From assembly GCA_963920575.1 (NCBI GenBank), contig OY986969.1:24963434-25027433 (forward strand): 64,000 bases of DNA. The letters run 5' to 3'. Positions 13,440 through 24,758 of the stretch are shown one piece after another. A program made the position numbers and the translations under genes. The first letter of the stretch is position 1. Every line of letters starts with the position of its first letter. The stretch is from Narthecium ossifragum (Eukaryota > Streptophyta > Magnoliopsida > Dioscoreales > Nartheciaceae). The notes beneath the pieces are model-generated. The model was not told where the DNA came from and did not search any database. It worked only from the letters and a program-made list of their open reading frames with translations.

Positions 13440-14250
13440 GGTGCTGTTTAGGTCCTAACTTCAATCTCCATTCTCCCATCCTCCCGGCCGCCAGGATTTG
13501 TCCAATTTCATCCGAGGGCTAACATAAGGCCACGTCATATGGAGCTTAAACTAAGCTCGTGGCTTAGCCGGCGGCTAAAATCCATCTCCTCCCTATCTTC
13601 CGTGAGGGCCTTGATCCACGTCGTCCCCGACTTGGGGAAAGTGGCCAGGATGACGTCGCCGGCGCGGGGCGTGAAGGAGTCGCGGAAGGCCAGCATCCCA
13701 AGGAGATGAGGATCCATGAACCAGAATCCCTGGTAGGGGCGGAGGATTTCATTTTGTGGGAGGGACGAGATGAGATCCTTGTATCTGGCATAGGAAGCCT
13801 TCTCTTCCTCTATCTGCTCCTCTGTGCTTGATCTCTGCAGGAAGCAAGAGGGGAAGTAGTAGCTGGGCTCTTGCTCTTGGGAGGCCGACGAGGTGCGGGG
13901 CGTCGAAGGGTCCGAGAGGAAGGTCACGGCAACGGTGAGGGGGGGATCTCGCGGCAACGGTGAGGGGGGGGATCCCGCGACAAAGACGACGGGGGGGGGT
14001 GGGGATCTCGGCAACGGCGACGGGGGGAGATCTCGGCAACGGCGACGGGTGGAGATCTCGCGGAAGAGTCACCCCTCGCGCCCTCGCGGAAGATAGGGAG
14101 GAGATGGATTTTAGCCGCCGGCTAAGCCACGAGCTTAGTTTAAGCTCCATATGACGTGGCCTTATGTTAGCCCTTGGATGAAATTGGACAAATCCTGGCG
14201 GCCGGGAGGATGGGAGAATGGAGATTGGAGGTAGGACCTAAACAGCACCG
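13440..14250. mobile_element. Pack-MULE (Mutator-like element carrying a gene fragment)
   Basis: Terminal inverted repeats of about 165-169 bp (13440-13608 and 14081-14250) begin GGTGCTGTTTAGG and are nearly identical, with only a few mismatches. A direct repeat GCTTTTTTCG flanks the element at 13430-13439 and 14251-14260, fitting the 9-10 bp duplication typical of Mutator-like transposons. Between the TIRs lie a captured sulfotransferase fragment and a G-rich region with repeated GATCTCGCGGCAACGG-like strings. There is no transposase, so it is non-autonomous. The TIR similarity implies recent movement. Confidence 0.9.
13605..13890 (-). pseudogene. Captured cytosolic sulfotransferase fragment
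   Basis: On the minus strand about 90 residues match the N-terminal third of plant cytosolic sulfotransferases: ARYKDLISSLPQNE, then YQGFWF, then TFPKSGTTWIKAL. The FPKSGTTW string is the 5'-phosphosulfate-binding loop for the PAPS cofactor. The frame passes from there straight into the right-hand end of the Mutator TIR. The C-terminal two thirds, with the 3'-phosphate-binding motif, are missing. It is a gene fragment inside the Pack-MULE and cannot encode an active enzyme, though it could be transcribed from the TIR. Confidence 0.85.
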
Positions 14251-14434
14251 GCTTTTTTCGACCATTTTAACACTGCTACAATTAGAAAAATAGCAAAAAT
14301 ATATACGATTCTTTCTTATTACCAGTTACAAACAGTAATATAACTGATCCGTGGACCAACCAACGGTGCCTTGGTCGGCCGGACCCGTGCTCTTTGGTGC
14401 GAACCCGCCCCAATCCTCTTTCCGCCGCTTGTCG

Positions 14435-16774
14435 ATGGCCGCCGAGGATCCCGGTGGCGACTGGCAGCAGCGGTGGTGGGAGCACGCTACCGTCTTCTTC
14501 CTCCGCCCCCTCCTCGCGATCTCCTTCGTCCTCTGCTTCATTCTCATAAGTGAGCACCCGCTACTCTTCGATAACGAAAACCCTAGGCTCTCTCTTGCTT
14601 TCTTTTTCGCATCCGTGTTTAATTTGATCGATGAAGTCCTCTCTATCATCTTCTAATCGTGGATCGATGGGTTAGCAGGCTGGTGGGTGGCGTGGAAGAC
14701 GGTGCTAGTGCACGTGCCGCTTGTGCAGGAGGTATGCGGACTCCGGAAGAAGACGGTGAAGCCCAAGCCACCTACACGCGGCCGTTTCTCTCGATTCTAC
14801 AACTCCGCCGCCGCCATCAGGTATCAGTTCCCCCACTTAAGGAATTGATAAGTTGTTGCTAAGCTCGCAATTGGTGAACCAATTCTTGCTATGAGTTTGA
14901 TTCCATCATTTTAATCATGTATAGCAATTGTTGCTAGCTAGACTTAGGATTCGCTCAAAGAATGTATCGAGATCGTGAAGAGATTGGAACTCTATTGTTC
15001 GAAGATAGAATTTCTGTATTACTTGTGGAGGAACCGCCAGAATTTAGGTATAGCTAGTAGCGAGAGATATCCCTTTCCAAGTGAACCCTAATACTAGGTA
15101 GATGCTCACTTGGTTTCAGCTTTCCGAATCATATAGCTTCCTAATATCTCATGCCCTCTTTATGTTTAACCATGGGAGCGGTCCTTTTCTAGGTTAGGAC
15201 ACTGTTATGCACGAAGGAGTGATTCCTCTGTTTCCAGGAACCATACATGAGATGCCAGAGAAAATCTATTTTTAATCTGAACGAGACAATTAAGTGTGCA
15301 TGTATGCAATATTATGGTCATGCAACGATTGGACTTGAAGTCAACCAATGATATCTGTGATCTTCATGAGAAGCAATGGTCCAAAAGGGTTCATAAGTTT
15401 CTGTAGCCTTGGAAGGATATGGGTGGAGAGATTGAGGGATGGTTCACTTTGGCTGATATGGACCTCCAAAACTATTTGCTTAATGCTGGAAAAATGAACT
15501 AAAGCTTCTTTTGATGTGCAAAATTTTTTCCATATCTGGGCACTCTTTTTCTAACTTTGTACAGTCAGACATGAAACCCTATCCTGTTTGATATTCAGTG
15601 TCTGCTATAGAGAGCAACTAGTCAGGATTCTTAGTTGGAAATGCAACGTTCTGGACATTTATAACACTCTGTTCTTGCCACTATCTTTTTCTGGAGATTT
15701 TGGGCTAGTTCTTTTTCTGAGCAACTGAGTATTTAGACTAGGAGTATATTGGGATAACTGAAACTGGAGCTGGTGATCCATCTTTGTAGTCTAACTTTTA
15801 GGAGCGTAGAGGGACTGACTTATTTATGGCACTTAAGGTCATTTAGAAAATTATGATTTGATGACATGGTCGGAATTTCCCAAGGCTGAATAAATTGCTA
15901 CTCACATTAGCATTGGAAGTTTTTGTATGTGACAAGTATTCACATGAGTGCACATGAAGACCTGGGTGTTGCAAAGGATGTTCCTTTGTCTTAGAGGGAC
16001 GATGTTGTTTTAAGGTGTTTATGTCTGAGAAATTTAGATCAGCTTGGTGTTTCTTTTTGGTGTTCTCCAAAGAAGTACGAGTTTGTGAAGGGTTTGTGTG
16101 ACACTATCCTAAGGCTCTAATGTACGTTTTGGTCCATCTGACGAAAATTTCATCTGCCAGTTAAGCAATTTTCTTTTGGTATTTATCCCAAATGGTTTCT
16201 TGTATTCTGCTCAAGAATTCAACAATTGTTTGAATACTAAAACCACTGCATAACATTGGTTTTTGGAAGTTTTAGCTTTTAGATAGAAGTCGCTAAAATA
16301 ATATTATGTTCCATTTGATACCTCAAGATGTGCTGTGACTGTGATTCATGCTCACACCAAATGAGGTAACTCATAGAAGCTGTTATTGATCCCTTAGATT
16401 GAGCATTCAGAAAGTTAAAGGGCAAAAAAATAAATAAATATTAACGAGACTCTAGGGTAGCCTGACCAATATGCTCCACTTTGAGGGGCTTAAAAAATGT
16501 GCTTCTAGCATCTCTTGAGTTGGCTTTGTAGTGGATTCTCCTAAATCATGATGCCATTATTTCCTCCAGTACATGATTGGAACTGATAAAGTGTGTGCTA
16601 TCCTGTATTTTAAATAGAATAGATGTGGCTGTTCAACCATATTTTTAAGAATAAATATTGTTGTGTGGTGTTGATGATAGGAGTTAGCATCATGGATAGA
16701 CTATTTCAGCTTTTAACTGTTGGCATGCATTTTGCAGAGATAACAGGTCAAAGGAAGAAGAAAAATCTGAATGA
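14435..16774 (+). CDS. Small plant membrane protein of unknown function
   Basis: Three exons join in frame: 14435-14549, 14679-14820 and 16738-16774, giving 97 residues. The N-terminal part has WWEHATVFFLRPLLAISFV followed by a hydrophobic stretch CFILI, which exon 2 continues as WWVAWKTVLVHVPLVQEV. A basic tail follows, GLRKKTVKPKPPTRGRFSRF, and the end is charged. I recognise the LVHVPLVQEV-GLRKK-VKPKPPTR pattern as a conserved plant protein without an assigned role. It should be a one- or two-pass membrane protein with a basic Pro-rich tail. The last exon is only 12 codons and rests on a TTTTGCAG acceptor and frame agreement. Intron 2 is 1.9 kb. Confidence 0.7.
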
Positions 16775-17673
16775 TGCTACCAGAACAATAGCGCCCGAGG
16801 ATTACTTGTAAGCAGCGTGGCTATATGGGTTTGGTGCCCCAAAACCATTTCGCAAAGCAAACAGTGGCCTGGCAAGTTAGTTCTTGAACAAAATACAATC
16901 AAATATACAGTATGTGAAGTGACTCCCAATAGGACTTGTATCATATAACAAATTCACGTTGTAGACTGTTTCACGAACGTATACCATGTGAAGAAGCTAG
17001 CAATCAAAGCATGGAAAATTGTTCTAGTGTTTCTCTTTTTCGTTTAGTTCAGTCGGGCCATGTAAAGCTCAACGGAAGGGGACCATCAGCATTCTCATGA
17101 ATTGTTGCGTCTGTAACTTTAGGATTTAAGCCACACTGGTATTGTAAACATGAAAATGGCGAGAATGCTAAAAAAAGCTCTGGTCTTATTAGTTTGGCCT
17201 CTTATGTCATTAGCAAACTTAGTTGATGGTCCGGAATCAACCTCATAAGGAGCAAAAATGATTATGTATAACCGTCCCCTTATAAGGTTAATATAATACG
17301 AATTAGTGCGAGGCTGGATAAGATTAATATAATGTGCATTAAGAAACTAAACCCATGTGTTTTATTTAAAGGAGGGATCAAGTTGATAATATAAATCCTA
17401 ATATAATAGTAATTTAATCTTTTAATCCATCTAATCTAACTCTATATAACCATCAATTATATTATAAGATTCAACAAATAACCATAACGACTCATGTTTT
17501 CTCCTCCATAAAACCGTGCAGGAATCCACTAGTTACTTAATAGACATGGAAATGGTGACGATGTTGATATTCTGCTCTACATTAAAATGGAGGGGTATTG
17601 TAACAGACAACAGTATATGAATCCTTGAGAGAGGAAAGGGGGAAAAAAAGAAGGTGCATAATAAAAATGGAAG
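16775..17673. other. Intergenic DNA
   Basis: Probable 3'-UTR of the upstream small membrane protein gene, then AT-rich sequence with no gene seen. Confidence 0.4.
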
Positions 17674-17746
17674 CACGCCCGGTGGGACTCGAACCCACAA
17701 TCGCCTGATTAGAAGTCAGACGCCTTATCCATTAGGCCACGGGCGC
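17674..17746 (-). tRNA. tRNA-Arg (anticodon UCU)
   Basis: The minus strand folds as a 73-nt cloverleaf. The acceptor arm is GCGCCCG against CGGGCGT (one G-U pair), with discriminator G. The D arm lies in TGGCCTAATGGATAAGGC, the anticodon loop reads CTTCTAA with anticodon TCT, and the T arm contains GTGGGTTCGAGTCCCAC. There is no intron. A-box and B-box promoter elements fall inside the gene as expected. A T-run for Pol III termination lies on the minus strand just past the 3' end (plus-strand AAAAA near 17663). Confidence 0.95.
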
Positions 17747-18432
17747 GTTTATCAACCGGAGTTGATAATCTAAGTATAATACTAGTTTACACTAGCGTTG
17801 AAGAAGAACCCGCCTCTGCTTACGACGGCGCTGCCAAAGCACTGTAGCCGGCGCCGCCGAAGGCGATGCCCATCTACAACATAGCTTTATTTGCGTGCAA
17901 AGTAGTAGCATTCGACGACTCTAAAGGCTAACACTAAGTGACTTAAAAGACTAACGCAGCCCACTAGCAGGTAGCGGGACGTGGAGATCCAAATGCCGTC
18001 GAAACGCAATCCTTACCTCTCTGATCTCTAGTCTAGTCTCTACTGGAGGCATACTTGCTTGCATCATCGAATCTTCTTATCCTAGCCAGTTGCATGCATG
18101 TTTGACCCTGCATCTCTTGTGGTTGTCACTGTGTACAAATGGCCACCATCTTGCATGGCCTTCCCTATCACAGTAGCGTTTGTCAAAGGCTTTGTGTGCA
18201 TATATGCATGTGTCTAGCTAAATCTATACAGACGACCGTAGGAAAGCAGCCCACACCCCCCAATAGGCAATAGCCATCCTATACATGCCACTTTAAAAAG
18301 GTTAGAAAGACTAGCTAGCTATATAGGTCCATGTATATTGTCTTGATGGCTACATGCGTTACACCCCCATCCATGAAATCTTCTCCCCATCCATTGACAA
18401 TGAAGCTTGGTCCCTTCCCTGATTGCTTACTC
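17747..18432. other. Intergenic DNA, nothing recognised
   Basis: No gene, RNA or clear repeat was seen here. Confidence 0.4.
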
Positions 18433-18656
18433 TTTGTTTGGTTGAGGGATAATGGGGGAGAACCTCACTTTATCCTCCATTATCTCCATTTTTTACTCAA
18501 ACACCAAAAGTAATGATTACGGGGTTATCCCCATTCCACCTACCACCATCGCTCTATTTTTTCTTATCCCCATTCCTTAACCTCACTTTTTCTAACCCCA
18601 TCTAACCCTATTCCCTCTTAACCTATTTTTTTCTAACCCCATACCAAACGGGGGCT
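18433..18656. mobile_element. MITE-like element (GTTTGGT termini)
   Basis: The left end reads TTTGTTTGGTTGAGGG and the right end CCCCATACCAAACGGGGGC. The interior has the same TTTCTAACCCCAT-type strings as the element at 2847-3023. It is non-coding. The superfamily is unresolved because no duplication was found. Confidence 0.5.
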
Positions 18657-19540
18657 TATAGTTTGAGTAGGATCAGTACATTTGTATTAGAAAAAAAATG
18701 CTAGTCTTGTGGGGACTCCTCCATAAAGGCAGTGATCAATCCACTTCAATGACAATGTAATCCTAAGATTTTGTGTCACTTTAAATAGACTTGTGTTCAT
18801 ATATACCTAAAGCCCTTTAACTTGATTCGATATCCTTCCGAAGTTGGCAAATGGAGGCTGCTTTAGACTCCTATCTACTATCCTAACCACTGAGCCATCC
18901 TTATTCTGTACTTCTCAATCAAGTGACTAATTATTGGCCCAAAGATGCTCTCCACCATTACTTGAAACAGAAGTAAAATAGTACAATACAACTTAAAACA
19001 AAGCCGCTGGAAAGACCCATTCCATCATGATTTCATTCGTTCCTTCAAGCCACCCTAAGCTTAGTAGCCAGATGCTCATGGTGCCCTCTCTCTGATAGCC
19101 AAAGACCCGATTCCAATACGGCCATTGGGCCCTCTTACCTCTATCTCTACATATAGTTGATGAAGTATAAAACTACCCCACCGTCCAATAAGCAATTATA
19201 TAATATGCATCCACCCAGTTGGATAGGCCTCTGATGGGTTACGTGGCGGGTCTCATAAAGGACACATCTAAAATCCAACTCAACCCAAAACCTCGGAACC
19301 CCAATTTTACTTAACCCCCGTTTTGATTCGGAGGATAGGGTCGGGATAACCCTTTATCCCTTGCTTTATCCGTAAATAGAGATGTGTTCAAAATTGGAGG
19401 ATAAGGTGGGTTATCCCTAAGCTTGGGATAAAACTTATCCCTCTTTCAGTGAATATAAGCCTGATTTCTATCCCTATCCGAGTAAAAAAATATTTTTACG
19501 GATGTTTCAAGTAAGCCATTTTCACAATAATATAATGATA
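18657..19540. other. Intergenic DNA with repeat remnants
   Basis: No gene is supported. Sequence at about 19310-19490 is GGATAAGG/CCTTATCC-rich and looks like another small DNA-transposon remnant. Bases 19505-19540 are one copy of the AT-rich repeat found at 21240-21860. Confidence 0.4.
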
Positions 19541-21226
19541 TAGGCTAAATTTTCAATTAGTACCCTGTAGTTTGACCGATATTTTTATGTGGTCTTTATA
19601 TTTCAAAAAGTTGCAATACATACCCTCAAATTTAATAATCGCTCTTATGTGGTCCTTCCGTCCACTCGCCGTCGAGTTTTTGACGGCAAAACGGGCCATG
19701 TCAGGTTTCTCATTTTTTTTAAACATTTTTTAATTTAATGTTTAACTTATTTTAACATTTTTTTAATTTTTTAACTTATAAAATATGTTACGTCAGCTGC
19801 ATCTATCTCTCTCCACCTCCTCGCCGGCAAGCTCGACCCGTCCCTGTCTCCGGCCGTCTTCGAGGTCCTAGACTCGCGGTCGAGCCGCCGTCGAGGATCC
19901 GATTGGGTGTGGGGAGGGGGTTTGGGAAGAAGGAGAGGAGGTGGAGAGAGAGAGATGCGGCGGAGCAGCGGAGGCGGAGACGAGCTTTGAACATGAGTGT
20001 CTCGCGGACTGTGAGCAGGGGGGAGGGTGTCCTTCTGCTCGACGTAGCCGGAGATCTTCTTGAACGCCGCCCGGTCGACGAGCTTGCGATCGATGAAGAC
20101 GGCCAGAGACAGGGACTGGGGTTGAGCTTGCCTGCGGGGGATCTCCAGGAGAGTCGATTTGCCGTCGAGGTTGTCGAGGTCACTGACCTTGCCGTCGAGG
20201 CTACGATCAGGGGTGGGGTTAGAAATAGAGGAGGGGGAGGGGGTGGTCGATGACCTCGCTGTCGAGTGTGGGGAGGGCGTTGGGGAAGAAGGAGAGAAGA
20301 GGGGAGAGAGAGATACGGCGGAGCAGACGGAGGAGCGTCTGTCTCCCAGACGGTGAGCAGGGGGATCCGATCGAGTGGGGAGGGGGTTGGGGAAGAAGGA
20401 GATGAGGTGGGGGAGAGAGAGATGCGGCGGAGTAGGCGGAGGAGCGTCTGTCTCGCGAACGGTGAGCAGAGGTTTGGGGATCCGATCGGGTGTGGGGAAG
20501 AAGGAGAGGAGGTGGAGAGGGAGAGATGCCTCCGCGGATGGAGCTAGGATGGAGGTGGGACGGCGACATCGGATGGATCCGAGGCGAGCTCGGATAGAGC
20601 TGGGATGGAGGTGGGATGGCATGGATCCGCCGCAACCCCGCCATCCTCTCCTCCTCATCCATCACCCGATCTACCACTGGAGCCCGCTCCAGCTCCCGGC
20701 TCGACTGACCCAACCACTCCCCGGAGTCCACCCGAGCCGGCTACTTGGCCACCGGCTGCTCCGCGGCGTTGTTGCGGCCAAAGACGCCGCACAAGATGGC
20801 GACGACGAGATCGGGACTCCGAACCCAAAGCGGCGTCGACGGCTCCCTCTCCCCGTCCATCCCTCCCTCTCTAGCTCTCTCTCTCTAAAAACCCTTTCTT
20901 ATTTTGAGAGAAGAGAGAAGAGTAGCGCCTTCGCCGTCGCCGTCGGGGCTGGGCATCGACGGCGAGCTGGTCGGAAGAGAGAAAGGGAGAAGAGAGAGAG
21001 AAGAGGGAGAAAACGAATAAAAATGTTAAAAATGTTAAAATAAGTTAAAAAAAATGAGAAACCTGACGTGGCCCGTTTTGCCGTTAAAAACTCGACGGCG
21101 AGTGGACGGAAGGACCACATAAGAGCGATTATTAAATTTGAGGGTCTGTATTGCAACTTTTTGAAATATAAGGACCACATAAAAATATCGGTCAAACTAT
21201 AGGGTACTAATTGAAAATTTAGCCTA
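19541..21226. mobile_element. Long-TIR element with captured gene fragments (Pack-MULE-like)
   Basis: Terminal inverted repeats of about 210-240 bp begin TAGGCTAAATTTTCAATTAG at 19541 and end with the complement at 21226. They match almost throughout, including a block around CCGTCCACTCGCCGTCGAG. The interior is GC-rich, unlike the AT-rich surroundings, and contains an ABCG transporter fragment plus about four copies of a ~110-bp G/A-rich unit (19903, 20262, 20376 and 20487 onward). There is no transposase. No target-site duplication is clear in the AT-rich flanks, so the Mutator-like assignment is likely but unproven. Confidence 0.75.
19970..20185 (-). pseudogene. Captured ABCG (half-size ABC) transporter fragment
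   Basis: Read on the minus strand, in more than one frame, are GKSTLLEI (end of Walker A), AGKLNPSP, VDRAAFKKISGYVEQKDTL and LLTVRETLMFKARLRL. Together these are the Walker A to Q-loop part of the nucleotide-binding domain of plant ABCG half-transporters. At least one frameshift and loss of the Walker A start break the frame. The LLTVRET-coding string recurs twice more inside the element, near 20340 and 20450, so part of the captured fragment was amplified. It is not functional as a transporter. Confidence 0.75.
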
Positions 21227-21239
21227 TAAATTTTGTACA

Positions 21240-21860
21240 ATTTCAATCAAGGAATATAATGATATTTTTACTGGCGTTTCACTTAAGGCATTTTTTCGGG
21301 TGTTTCAAGCAAGCCATTTTCACAAGAATATAATAATATAAATTTTGTACAATTTCTTGCAATGAAGATAATAATATTTTTACATGCGTTTCACTTGAGG
21401 CATTTTTTCGCGTGTTTCAAGTAAGGCATTTTCGTAAGAATATAATAATATCTTTACATGTGTTTCAAGTAAGGCATTTTCACAATAATATACTATTTTT
21501 TTACTAATCCATATATTATAATATATTTTTGCTATATTTTATGCAATAATACAATAATATAAATTTTGTACAGTTTCAACCAAGGCATTTTCGTAATAAT
21601 ATCCAATTTTTTTACTTATCCATATACTATACTTTATTATAATATATTTGTACTCTATTTTACCTAAGAATATAATAATATAAAGTTTGTACAGTTTCAA
21701 ATAAGGCATTTCAAGCAATAAATATAATAATGTTTTTATGGCCGTTTCTAGTAAGGCATTTTCGCAATAATATAAAATATTTCTACTTATCCACATATTA
21801 TAATTTATTATAATATATTTTTTCTCTATTTTATGTAATAATATAAATTTCGTACATTTT
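21240..21860. repeat. Degenerate AT-rich repeat array
   Basis: About eight diverged direct copies share GTTTCAAGTAAGGCATTTTC followed by ACAATAATATAATA. They lie near 21243, 21300, 21385, 21413, 21460, 21570, 21688 and 21740, with irregular spacing of 30-120 bp. One more copy lies left of the long-TIR element at 19505. No coding content. Confidence 0.7.
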
Positions 21861-22335
21861 ATGCACAAATACTGAAACTTAACTTAAAAAATTATTATAA
21901 TATTATAATCTTGAAAATGAATCATGTCAAGATTCTCATAATTTTTTTTATCAAATTCTCAATATACCTTATCTAAGGGCATTTTTGGTATTTGGTAATA
22001 AAAAACTACGATTCTAACCCTTATTCCACCTCCTCGATCCGAACACCATTTTTTTATTCTAAGTAATCATTATTGTTTTATCAATGTTTTCCAACCAAAC
22101 ACCACAATTGGAATAAGTTTACCCCCTCATCATCTCAACTTTCCTAACTCCAAAATCCCTTAATCTATAATAGTAAACCCATGTTTGGTATGGGATTAGA
22201 AAAAGTGGGGTTAAGGGGGAATAGGGTTAGAAAACGTGGGGTTAATGAATAAGGATAGGAAAAAGTAAAGTGATGGTGATAGGTGAAATGAGAATAAAAT
22301 AGTAATAATTACTTTTGATGTTTGGGGGTATGAAT
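21861..22335. other. Intergenic DNA with MITE-like remnants
   Basis: Bases 22184-22330 start GTTTGGTATGGGATTAG and resemble the MITE-like elements at 2847 and 18433 in reverse orientation. Bases 21960-22180 carry a similar decayed element. No gene is seen. Confidence 0.4.
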
Positions 22336-22340
22336 GTGGA

Positions 22341-24758
22341 TGTCGCGCCCCGACCCGCAGACGCCAAACCGGGCCGGGACACGAGAGGGAAAGACCTACA
22401 ACTACTAGCTTCAACTGGTGGAAACAGTTGAAACTAACAGACAGCTGGCGGAAACAGCTGACAACAAGAACAAGGCGGAAGCAAACGTAACAACATCTAT
22501 TAACATCTATTACAAAACAGATATAATAAAGTTAAACAACAGTTCTAATATAACAAGATTTACAAGGGATCAACAACAGTCCCCAAAAAGCTACAACACC
22601 CACTGGGGTCTCCGTAAAGGCACAAACTAAACCATCCTGACCCTCAGACATGGTCAGGTGTCGGCGCGCTATCACGAGACGACCGACGAGGAAGCACCGG
22701 AGAGGAGCTGGGACCCGCACCTGCAAACAACACAGTCCAGGTAGGAATGAGCAACAACTCAGCAGGGTCCTACACTACCACTCTCGCTAGGAAGGCAACA
22801 CCAAACGAACCAACTCTGAAGCCAAGTACTGAGGCTTGCCAAGGATCCCATAAATCCCGTCAATAACCCGAAGGGCTTCTGTCCCAAGTACGCTCCTCCG
22901 ACAACCACTGCTCAGGGGTGGGCAACTCCGACAATCCCTGACACAGGGTGGACATGGCGCTACTAGTAGGACACCCTTCTCCAAGCGGGATCTCCACACT
23001 TGGCGGAACGACCGTGGTTAAGACTACCATCTCTCAGTACTCCAAGCAGCAGAGCCAACACGACCCCCAACTCTCGACCAACAACTAAGTCTAGCCAGGG
23101 AGTCCATCGATCCCATCGATGGTTCTCCCCCCCCAGGTTTCCTGTCCAACATACGTCCCTCCGACAGCCACTGCTCGAGGACTGGGCTACCTCCGACGGT
23201 CCCTGACACAGGGTGGACCAGACGATACCTGTAGGACACCCTTACCCTTGCTGGACACCAACAAGGGGACACGAGTCGGGGTAACAGCATCCACCACTTA
23301 GCCTTTGATCACCGAAGTTCACGGGTCAACCCCACCCAGTGTAACCTAGCATGTCTAATGCACAGGAAGCAGGGCATGATATGAATAAGGAAAACAGTGA
23401 CAAACAACACATCAGGGGCACACCTTCGGCCCATTTAAACTAACCACTCCCGAGGGTCATGACTCATTCGGTTCACCACAAAGTAGTAAAGGGCATACCG
23501 TCAGCCCATTTATCCTACATATCCCGAGAGGCATCACCCTCTCAGTTCAACCACAAAGCAGTAAATATTCAAGCATGGCGAGCAACATGATAAGCCCCAA
23601 GGGCAGAACCGTCAAAACCACTTACATGCGAAGCCCCGCGGGCAAAACAACATTTAAACAAGTAAAAGTCTTCCCTGCGTCGACAGAGATCGATCCCATG
23701 CAACAATGGGATCGATCTTCCTCGAGGCTAGCAGTACCCGTCCTGGTCACCCAAACGGGATCGATCTCCACCCATATGGAGATCGATTACGTATGTGACC
23801 CCTTGACGCGCCGACGCCAACCGCCAAGGGATCAATCTCCCTCCCAGGGAGATCGCTCCCGCTCGGGCGGGGCGTGCCACCCCAAACGAGATCGATCTCA
23901 TCCCATGAGATCGATCCCGATGGGTTCATCGGCGGGCGGACGGCGAGGAAAGCCGCCGGAATCCGCAACCAAACCTCACCAAACTAGGTGGGCTGATCGA
24001 TCCAAGTACCATGAAGCTACTCAAGGCTTCAAAATCGGAAAACATCAACTACACAAGGAGATCTATTGAAATCAAAACCGGATTTCAAAATCCTTAAAAC
24101 AAGCTGGAGTCTTTGAGTGGGATCCCTACCTCCACAGAGCTGCTTCGATCCACGAAGCCTAGCCAAGGATCTTCCTCACGCCGCCACGGTTCCAACGAGC
24201 CTTCAAGCTCCAGAAAACGGTGGATGGAGTAGGGAGAACGGAGGAGGAAAGAGGCTGCCGGAATAGGGGAAGGAAACAGAGCCGAGAGGAAGAAGAGGGA
24301 AGAAGAGAAAGAAAGGAAAGAGGAGGGGAAGGGGATAAGGCCGGGGAAAGCCGGCGAAGGCGGGGAAAAGGCGAAGGAAGGAAGCAAAAGTCTCCCCTCC
24401 CCTGACAGCGGAAGCGACGGCCATCGCCGTGGCCGTCCTTCGAACTCCACCGCCAACGACTTCCAGGGCAAGTGAGATCGATCTCCATTGTATGCAGGAT
24501 CGATCCCTTGCAAACGGGATCGATCCCCCTTGACAAAGGGATCGATCTCCTATGCCCAGAAAGGCAAACTTGGGCTGAAATACAAGCCCAAGCCCAGAAC
24601 TTCCGATCTCGGGTCCACCTAATCTTTCTAAACAAACACAAGTATCAAATAAGGTCTGTGTGTGCACACCCAGTGTGAAACGACCGCCAAGGCGCAATTT
24701 CCCAAATTGCCCTTGTGGTCAACAACGAGCTAAAGGAAAAGAGGGGCGGGTCCTCACA
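22341..24758 (-). repeat. 3' LTR of the retrotransposon (2418 bp)
   Basis: Begins TGTGAGGACCCGCCCC at 24758 and ends GGGTCGGGGCGCGACA at 22341, with TG...CA termini. It matches the solo LTR at 25766-28237 along its length. It carries four clear hairpins with an ATCGATC core at 23687-23718, 23760-23787, 23828-23860 and 23890-23916, and more such sites at 24474-24550. Confidence 0.85.
23687..23916. repeat. Series of four ATCGATC-core palindromes in the LTR
   Basis: Arms are AGATCGATCCCAT at 23687-23699 against its exact complement at 23706-23718; ATCGATCTCCA at 23760-23770 against 23777-23787; an imperfect 15-bp pair at 23828-23842 and 23846-23860; and GATCGATCTCAT at 23890-23901 against 23905-23916. 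Loops are only 3-6 bases. They are spaced at 60-70 bp. Confidence 0.8.

Noticed and set aside
20375..21043. 222-codon plus-strand frame
   Set aside because: It runs through the internal repeats of the long-TIR element and into its TIR. Arg/Gly-rich low-complexity sequence, with no evidence of a gene.
23687..23916. CRISPR-like array
   Set aside because: The palindromes are regularly spaced, but they are not copies of one repeat, lie within a plant LTR, and have no cas genes.
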